DNA from: Spirochaetota bacterium
GTDB lineage: Bacteria > Spirochaetota > Spirochaetia > Treponematales > Treponemataceae
Reading direction: 5' to 3'
Length of the DNA stretch: 11,573 nt
Assembly (NCBI GenBank): GCA_029571425.1
Contig: JAKPSR010000134.1
Span: 1-11,573, forward strand
Part shown: positions 7,469 through 11,573 of the stretch, piece by piece
How positions within the stretch are numbered: the stretch's first letter is position 1
Layout of the letters: every line of letters begins with the position of its first letter
The notes under the pieces: model-generated
Told to the model about the DNA's origin: nothing
Seen by the model: the letters and a program-made list of their open reading frames with translations, nothing else
The model's database searches: none
Translations under genes and position numbers: made by a program

Positions 7469-8824
7469 CTACGAGCGCTTGTACGCCTTGATCTCGGCGC
7501 GGATTCGGGATCCGAGCTCGGCGCGGGGCACGCGCACCTGCTCCATCGAGTCGCGGAAGCGGAGGGTCACGGTCCCGTCTTCCTTCGACTGGTAGTCGAC
7601 GGTGACGCAGAAGGGGGTCCCGACCTCGTCCTGGCGGCGGTAGCGCTTGCCGATCGCGCCGGCCTGGTCGTAGTCGGTCATGAACTCCTCTTTCAGCTCG
7701 CCCTGGATATCCTTGGCAAGCTCGGCGAGCCCGTCCTTCTTCATCAGCGGCAGGACGGCCACCGTGACAGGGGCGATCGTCGGGTGGAAATGGAGCACGG
7801 TTCGCCAGTCGTCCTCGTTCCCCTTGTCCGCGACCTTCTCTTCCTCGTACGCGTCGCAGAGGAACATCAGCACGTTGCGGGTAAGGCCCGCGCTCGTCTC
7901 GATGATATACGGGATGTAGCGCTCGTTGCCGTTGTCCTGATCGATGTACTGAAGGTCCTTCCCCGAGTACTTGGTGTGCTGGGTAAGGTCGAAGTCGGTG
8001 CGGTTATGGATGCCCTCGAGCTCCTGGAAGCCCATCGGGAACTCGTACTCGATGTCGTAGGCGTCCTTCGCGTAGTGCGCGAGCTTCTCGTGGTGGTGCC
8101 AGCGGAGCTTCTCGGCCCTGATCCCGTACTTCGGGTAGTACGACATCCGCTGCTCGCGCCAGTACTCGAAGTATTTCTCGTCGTCGCCCGGCTTCACGAA
8201 GAACTGCATCTCCATCTGCTCGAACTCGCAGGTGCGGAAGATGAAGTTCTTGGTGACGATTTCGTTGCGGAAGGCCTTGCCGACCTGCGCGATCCCGAAG
8301 GGAACCTTGAGGCGGTTCGACTGGGCGATGTTCTTGTAGTTGACGTAGATGCCCTGCGCGGTCTCGGGCCGGAGGTAGATGATCGAGGAGGAATCCTCGG
8401 CGGGGCCGATCGAGGTCTTGAACATCAGATTGAAGGAGCGGGGCTCGGTGAGGGGGCCACCGCACTTCGGGCACTTGCGGGCCTCGACGTTTTCCTTCGA
8501 TATCTGGGTGTCGTCGTCGGCGCGGTAGCGGCTCTTGCAGTCCTTGCAGTCGACGAGGGGGTCGGAGAAGTTCGCGACGTGGCCGGATGCCTCCCACACG
8601 CGGGGGTGCATCAGGATGGCGGCGTCGAGGCCGACGATGCTGTCGTGAAGCTGGGTCATCTCCCGCCACCACGCCTTTTGGATATTGTTCTTCAGCTCGA
8701 TGCCGAGGGGGCCGTAGTCCCAGGCGCCGTTTTGGCCGCCGTAGATCTCGGAGGACTGAAACACGAAGCCGCGCCGCTTACAGAGGCTGACGATCTTCTC
8801 CATGGTCGTTGAACGATCTTCCAT
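7469..8824 (-). CDS. glyS: Glycyl-tRNA synthetase, dimeric (alpha2) type
   Basis: Class II aminoacyl-tRNA synthetase that charges tRNA-Gly. The single-chain 451-residue form (also called glyQS or GRS1) is of the eukaryote/archaea/Gram-positive type, unlike the alpha2beta2 glyQ+glyS enzyme of E. coli. Visible landmarks: YGGQNGAWDYGPLGIELKNN near residues 28-47; a zinc-ribbon-like insertion with C93, C96, C118 and C121; SFNLMFKTSIGP at 130-141; motif 2 FRNEI at 185-189; EFMTDYDQAGAIGKRYRRQDE in the anticodon-binding domain (about 350-451). The ATG at 8824 has AAGGAG upstream at a long spacing of 12 nt. An ATG seven codons inside (MEKIVS) is an alternative. An extended -10 promoter lies about 120 bp upstream, so a long leader is expected. 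The next genes follow at 13 and 1 nt, forming an operon. Confidence 0.97.
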   Translation of the reverse strand: MEDRSTTMEKIVSLCKRRGFVFQSSEIYGGQNGAWDYGPLGIELKNNIQKAWWREMTQLHDSIVGLDAAILMHPRVWEASGHVANFSDPLVDCKDCKSRYRADDDTQISKENVEARKCPKCGGPLTEPRSFNLMFKTSIGPAEDSSSIIYLRPETAQGIYVNYKNIAQSNRLKVPFGIAQVGKAFRNEIVTKNFIFRTCEFEQMEMQFFVKPGDDEKYFEYWREQRMSYYPKYGIRAEKLRWHHHEKLAHYAKDAYDIEYEFPMGFQELEGIHNRTDFDLTQHTKYSGKDLQYIDQDNGNERYIPYIIETSAGLTRNVLMFLCDAYEEEKVADKGNEDDWRTVLHFHPTIAPVTVAVLPLMKKDGLAELAKDIQGELKEEFMTDYDQAGAIGKRYRRQDEVGTPFCVTVDYQSKEDGTVTLRFRDSMEQVRVPRAELGSRIRAEIKAYKRS

Positions 8825-8938
8825 ACTAGTAGATGCTCCTTCGCCCCCGCTGGCGGCAATGGGTTCGCGGGCCGTTTAGGGTCCGCGCGCCCAGAGGGAT
8901 CGGGTCGTGCCCGAAAACCCGGGGGACATTGTTTATAG
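8825..8938 (-). promoter_or_regulatory. Long GC-rich leader of the glyS transcript
   Basis: Predicted 5' untranslated region between the promoter at 8945-8974 and the glyS start. Two tandem imperfect hairpins can be drawn. One at 8861-8892 has arms GGG-CG-CGCGG and CCGCG-AA-CCC as read in the transcript. The other at 8896-8920 is built on CGGG-CACGA-CCCG. Neither ends in a U-tract and no T-box consensus is seen. In such GC-rich DNA, short hairpins arise by chance, so a regulatory role is only a possibility. Confidence 0.3.
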
Positions 8939-8944
8939 AAGAAA

Positions 8945-8974
8945 ATAATACCATACCTGGGGCGTGAATGTACA
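8945..8974 (-). promoter_or_regulatory. Sigma70-type extended -10 promoter for the glyS operon
   Basis: On the minus strand the -10 hexamer is TATTAT (8950-8945), directly preceded by TGG (8953-8951), giving the extended -10 form TGnTATTAT. A -35-like TGTACA (8974-8969; 4/6 match to TTGACA) sits 18 bp upstream. It lies in a distinctly AT-rich patch within GC-rich DNA. Predicted transcription start is near 8938. Confidence 0.6.
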
Positions 8975-9043
8975 GAAGGTTTATTTATGGAAGAAATAGG
9001 GCACCGACCCGAAATTGCGTCTCGCGTCGGCGCCCGACAGGCG

Positions 9044-9910
9044 CTACTTCGCTTTCTTAATCGGTACCCATACCTCGCAGCCGGTCGCCTCGCCAGCCTC
9101 GCCTTTGTAGACCTCGAAGTCCGGGCTTCCCGAGTGCTCGTATCCCGAGGACGGGAACCACTCGGTGTAGATCGAGTTCCAGCAGGCCGCGATCGAGTCG
9201 GGTATCTGACCAACGGCCTCGAAGACGGCGTAGGTCGCCTTCGGTACCGTGATGGTCGCGCAGGCGGCGGGAAGCCCCACTGAGCCCGACGCGGGGGTCT
9301 CGATCGCGATGGCGTACGAGAAGTACTCGTCCGAGGGTTTGTAATCGTAGCATACCCCCAGCATCCCCATCTCGCCCGCGCGCTCGGCGAGGGCCCCAAC
9401 CGCTCCCTCGGCCGCGTTCCGTTCCCAAAACTTCGAGATTACCGCATGCTCCCGGTTTTCCTCGTGGGTGGTCCGGAGCGTGAGCCCGGTTACGGTGAAC
9501 GCGGGCTTTTCGACGATTCGATACTTCATGCTCTTGTCTCCTCCGAGGATGACCGCGACGCGCGCCGGAGGCCAGGTCTCGAGAGGCGAACCGGCGAGCC
9601 GGGCCTCTGAGGGGGTCATGCCGAAGCAGCGCCTAAAGGCCTTCGCGAAGGACTCTGGGGAATCGTATCCGTAGCGTAAGGCCACGTCGATCACCTTCGC
9701 CTCACCGGCCGCGAGCTCAAGGGCCGCGCGGCTCAGGCGACGTCGGCGGACGTAGTCGCCGGGACTGATCCCGAAAACCACCGCGAACATCCGGCAAAAA
9801 TGGAAAAGCGAACAGTTGGCCAGTTCCGCCGCCTTCTCCATGCGTACCGTCCGTTCAAGGTTCTCTTCGAGATAGTCGATCGCTTGCGTCAGTCGTACGC
9901 TCCAGTCCAT
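9044..9910 (-). CDS. AraC-family regulator with C-terminal GyrI-like effector-binding domain
   Basis: 288 residues. The N-terminal AraC/XylS DNA-binding domain (about 5-105) has two helix-turn-helix units. The first is around MEKAAELANCSLFHFCRMF (24-42). The second carries the family signature (VALRYGYDSPESFAKAFRRCFGMTPSEAR, about 76-104). A linker leads to a GyrI-like (SOUL/AraC effector-binding) domain, about 128-288, with the typical opening KYRIVEKPAFTVTGL, an SPDFEVY segment and the closing CEVWVPIKK. The order HTH then GyrI-like is that of Rob and related regulators that sense hydrophobic or cationic small molecules. A repressor/activator role is expected but the ligand is unknown. The start is supported by a GGAG-containing AAAGGAGA just upstream. 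It faces away from the small ORF at 10117, so the gap between them probably holds its promoter and operator. Confidence 0.93.
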   Translation of the reverse strand: MDWSVRLTQAIDYLEENLERTVRMEKAAELANCSLFHFCRMFAVVFGISPGDYVRRRRLSRAALELAAGEAKVIDVALRYGYDSPESFAKAFRRCFGMTPSEARLAGSPLETWPPARVAVILGGDKSMKYRIVEKPAFTVTGLTLRTTHEENREHAVISKFWERNAAEGAVGALAERAGEMGMLGVCYDYKPSDEYFSYAIAIETPASGSVGLPAACATITVPKATYAVFEAVGQIPDSIAACWNSIYTEWFPSSGYEHSGSPDFEVYKGEAGEATGCEVWVPIKKAK

Positions 9911-10029
9911 GGCGTCTCCTTTCGTTCATCCTCGACTTAAATCTACTCGATTAAGGGTATGCGTTCCTGTCCTTTTTTGCCGAGACGAGACAGGGATGGA
10001 GATGTCGTGATTATAGTACATGATGCGAG

Positions 10030-10050
10030 AAATCACCCGAAAATCACCCG
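10030..10050 (+). repeat. Two direct repeats AAATCACCCG spaced by one helical turn
   Basis: Identical decamers at 10030-10039 and 10041-10050, a repeat period of 11 bp, so both face the same side of the helix. They lie just downstream of a possible -10 box and upstream of the stem-loop. The arrangement looks like a tandem protein-binding site. Confidence 0.6.
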
Positions 10051-10056
10051 TTTGAA

Positions 10057-10091
10057 GGATTGTGAGAACCATCGTCATCTTCTTACAATCC
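10057..10091 (+). other. Stem-loop upstream of the small ORF
   Basis: A 12-bp stem (GGATTGTGAGAA at 10057-10068 with TTCTTACAATCC at 10080-10091) closed by an 11-nt loop. All pairs are Watson-Crick except one G-U. It ends 25 nt before the ATG at 10117. No T-run follows, so it is not an intrinsic terminator. It could be an RNA structure in the leader or, as DNA, a dyad operator. Confidence 0.65.
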
Positions 10092-10116
10092 AGCTAGCTT
10101 TACCTAAGAGGTTGAT

Positions 10117-10326
10117 ATGTCGCCAACCGATGAAACAGCCCTTGTTCGCCTCATCGAAGACTCAATGCTCCCCGGGCAGGACGGGATAAAAATTCGCGCT
10201 TTTCTTGCGTTCAATAGATCCAATCCCCTCGCGACAACGGAGAACATTCAAAATCTCCAATCAAAGGAATTGATTCGACTCCACGAAGACATGATATATC
10301 CCGTGGAGTCGATCGCCGACGCCTAG
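10117..10326 (+). CDS. Orphan small protein of 69 residues with an internal repeat
   Basis: I do not recognise this protein. It starts at ATG with TAAGAGG (10105-10111) 5 nt upstream. The composition is soluble and mildly acidic, with no signal peptide, membrane segment or cysteine. Two segments resemble each other: ALVRLIEDSMLP (8-19) and ELIRLHEDMIYP (51-62), sharing LxRLxEDxxxP. Between them is a helix-like stretch (IKIRAFLAF, 24-32) and a Gln/Asn-rich part. The codons look unlike the neighbours (AGA, ATA, TCA, AAA and TTG occur), consistent with a different origin. Its TAG overlaps the stop of the convergent barrel gene within CTAG. The overlapping ORF beginning at 9959 has no usable ribosome binding site and an unnatural composition, so this frame is preferred. 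It could still be spurious; the ribosome binding site and the internal repeat argue for a real gene. Confidence 0.55.
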   Translation: MSPTDETALVRLIEDSMLPGQDGIKIRAFLAFNRSNPLATTENIQNLQSKELIRLHEDMIYPVESIADA

Positions 10327-11573
10327 AAGGCGTAACTCAGCGAAATCCCCAAATAATCGTTTTCACCATACTGGCCAAGATCGCCTTCGTCGTCGCCGCC
10401 AAAGAAACCGGCGAAGACCTCCAACTCGGCGTCTCCGATTGCCCAGACGACCGAGGGCATCGCGAGCCAATCGCGATCCTCGATGCCCCAAAGCGCGGCG
10501 CATGAGAGCTCGAGGGTATCGCGGAGGAATTTCTTCGTCAGCTTCACCGTGACCGTCGTATGCGTCGGGTCGGTAAAGGCCTCGGTATCGCCGAGGAAAT
10601 CCTCTACTCCGTCATTCATCAGGCGAACGGAGCCCGCCGCTTGGGCGTTTAGGTTGACGCCGAGAACGACGTCGCGGTCAAAACCGATCGACCACAGAAC
10701 GGCCGGGTTATACACCTCGCCGTCGTCGCCATCGAGATCCTCGGTCAGGTTAACGGCCGCCTCCGCGCGGAGGTTGAATCCCGCGACGACCCGGGCGGCG
10801 TCCGCGCCGATCTGATGGTATCGGTTATACGCGATGTGGATCGCCTCGGGATGGAGGTCGTTCGCCGCGTCGTAGAGAGCGGCTGCGTCAACCGATATCG
10901 CCGGGGTCGGGAGTTTCCCGTAGAGGTACTGAAAGCCGAGGTCGGTCGAGCCGACGGTCGTCGTCACGCGGAGGGCCGCGAGCGAGTGCCTAAGTCCGCC
11001 GTCGTCGGGAACGAGACCCTCGGTATCGAGGGCTTGGAGCTGGCTCAAAACGCGGGCGGCCTCGGTTGGTTGCCCGGCACCAATCAGAGCGGCGGCGCGG
11101 GCGGAGGCCACCGCGGCAAGCCCGCCCTGAACTCTATCGAGGCGACTCGGCTTCCACCTGCCGTCGTAGGCGATGTCGTGCCCCTCGAAGCCGGGGATGA
11201 AGACGGCCTCGGCCTTGGTGAAGGAACCGAGGGCGTACGAGAGGTGGAGCATCGGCTGCGGGATCTTCCGGTCAAGGGCATCGGTTACCGTGAGGTCGGT
11301 GAGGTCGAGGGGATTGATGGCGTCGAGCGGCCCCTGGCTATCGGCCTTTCCCCACGTAAGTTTCCTGAGGCCGCACTCGACGTCGAGCTTGCCGAGGAAG
11401 ACGCGGACGTATGCCTCGCCCAGGCTCACCGGGCTTTCGCCGTCGGTGGCAGGCGCGAGGTCAAGGCCGATGAAAGCCTCCGCGCGCGATCCCGAGGCGG
11501 ACGCCTCGAGCGAACCCGAGAAGAGGTCGCCGAGGCGAATCTCGCCCACCTCGTCGGAACCGTCCATCTCGTC
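10323..11573 (-). CDS. Outer-membrane beta-barrel protein, C-terminal part (5' end outside window)
   Basis: The frame is open to the right edge. An ATG near 11567 is in frame but the codons beyond it are also coding, so the true start probably lies outside. The visible 414 residues alternate short amphipathic strands with acidic, Gly/Asp-rich turns and finish LGISLSYAF, the aromatic-x-Phe ending that BamA recognises in barrel proteins. A segment near residues 68-140 (RKLTWGKADSQGPLDAINPLDLTD, then KIPQPML, then GRWKPSRLD) recalls DUF1302-like outer-membrane proteins, which carry a W-G-x-x-D and D-x-I-N-P pattern. An Ala-rich helical stretch (about 148-183, ASARAAALIGAGQPTEAARVL) interrupts the strands and may be a periplasmic loop or plug. 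A porin or hydrophobic-compound transport role is possible but not shown. It converges on the small ORF with overlapping stop codons. Confidence 0.75.
   Translation of the reverse strand, partial: DEMDGSDEVGEIRLGDLFSGSLEASASGSRAEAFIGLDLAPATDGESPVSLGEAYVRVFLGKLDVECGLRKLTWGKADSQGPLDAINPLDLTDLTVTDALDRKIPQPMLHLSYALGSFTKAEAVFIPGFEGHDIAYDGRWKPSRLDRVQGGLAAVASARAAALIGAGQPTEAARVLSQLQALDTEGLVPDDGGLRHSLAALRVTTTVGSTDLGFQYLYGKLPTPAISVDAAALYDAANDLHPEAIHIAYNRYHQIGADAARVVAGFNLRAEAAVNLTEDLDGDDGEVYNPAVLWSIGFDRDVVLGVNLNAQAAGSVRLMNDGVEDFLGDTEAFTDPTHTTVTVKLTKKFLRDTLELSCAALWGIEDRDWLAMPSVVWAIGDAELEVFAGFFGGDDEGDLGQYGENDYLGISLSYAF

Larger units (their letters stand above)
9911..10116. promoter_or_regulatory. Divergent intergenic region between the AraC-type regulator and the small ORF
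   Basis: About 200 bp without a credible gene, clearly less GC-rich than the rest. From left to right it holds the regulator's ribosome binding site; an inverted repeat CCTGTC/GACAGG (9966-9971 and 9989-9994), which could be an operator of the AraC-type protein; a TATAGT (10012-10017) that is a 5/6 match to a -10 box reading toward the small ORF, with no good -35; the direct repeats at 10030-10050; and the stem-loop at 10057-10091. The promoter assignments are tentative. Confidence 0.45.

Noticed and set aside
6415..7491. Plus-strand open frame of 358 codons opposite the ROK gene
   Set aside because: Antisense shadow of a convincing gene, with low-complexity Asp/Glu/Val composition and no recognisable domain.
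7442..8812. Long plus-strand open frame of 456 codons opposite glyS
   Set aside because: It is antisense to a complete, motif-rich glyS and its translation is a Val/Leu/Asp/Gly-rich string typical of reverse frames in GC-rich DNA.
8825..8938. T-box riboswitch for glyS
   Set aside because: No T-box consensus (AGGGUGGNACCGCG-like), no antiterminator/terminator pair and no U-tract could be found in the leader.
10030..10050. CRISPR array or replication iterons
   Set aside because: Only two 10-bp copies with a one-base gap, no spacers, and no cas or rep gene nearby.
10057..10091. Intrinsic terminator
   Set aside because: The stem is AT-rich and no T-run follows on either side; the following sequence leads straight to a ribosome binding site.
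9959..10189. 76-codon ORF overlapping the start of the 69-residue orphan
   Set aside because: Its ATG has a purine run only 2 nt away, the protein is rich in Arg/His/Cys/Pro without pattern, and the overlapping frame has a better ribosome binding site and natural composition.

Overview
The window is GC-rich DNA, densely packed with genes, from a diderm bacterium. My best guess is a high-GC spirochaete (Spirochaetia, Treponema/Spirochaeta-like). Diderm status is suggested by the beta-barrel-like protein ending in aromatic-x-Phe at the right edge. The spirochaete guess rests on my recollection of how spirochaete TyrS and dimeric GlyRS proteins read, so it is inference. Most of the window is core metabolism and translation: a class A penicillin-binding protein, tyrosyl-tRNA synthetase, glutamine-dependent NAD synthetase and glycyl-tRNA synthetase. 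The rest is regulators and one small accessory-looking stretch.

Layout. From 1 to 1687 on the plus strand, the C-terminal half of a class A PBP is followed 41 nt later by a 133-residue ParB-like protein. That protein keeps the ParB nucleotide-binding motifs but ends in an amphipathic helix instead of a DNA-binding domain. A bidirectional terminator (1748-1784) separates this pair from the converging tyrS. tyrS (minus) and nadE (plus) diverge from a 75-bp gap at 3015-3089. nadE then converges with an aldo/keto reductase gene, with only 15 bp between their stops and a perfect 20-bp palindrome in the junction.

From 8824 down to 5139 on the minus strand, glyS, a ROK-family regulator and a ferredoxin-domain aldo/keto reductase lie head to tail with gaps of 13 and 1 nt. 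They probably form one transcription unit driven by an extended -10 promoter near 8945-8974 with a leader of about 110 nt. Upstream, also on the minus strand, is an AraC-type regulator with a C-terminal GyrI-like ligand-binding domain.

From about 9911 to 10326 the base composition becomes less GC-rich. This stretch holds an inverted repeat, a pair of direct repeats spaced 11 bp, a 12-bp stem-loop and a 69-codon orphan ORF. The orphan protein contains two copies of an LxRLxEDxxxP motif. Its TAG stop shares the four bases CTAG with the stop of the convergent barrel gene that runs off the right edge.

The best candidates for new biology are the ParB-like protein with a putative membrane-targeting helix beside a cell-wall synthase, and the orphan small ORF with its structured upstream region. 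Everything else is recognisable by family, with some local oddities reported below.
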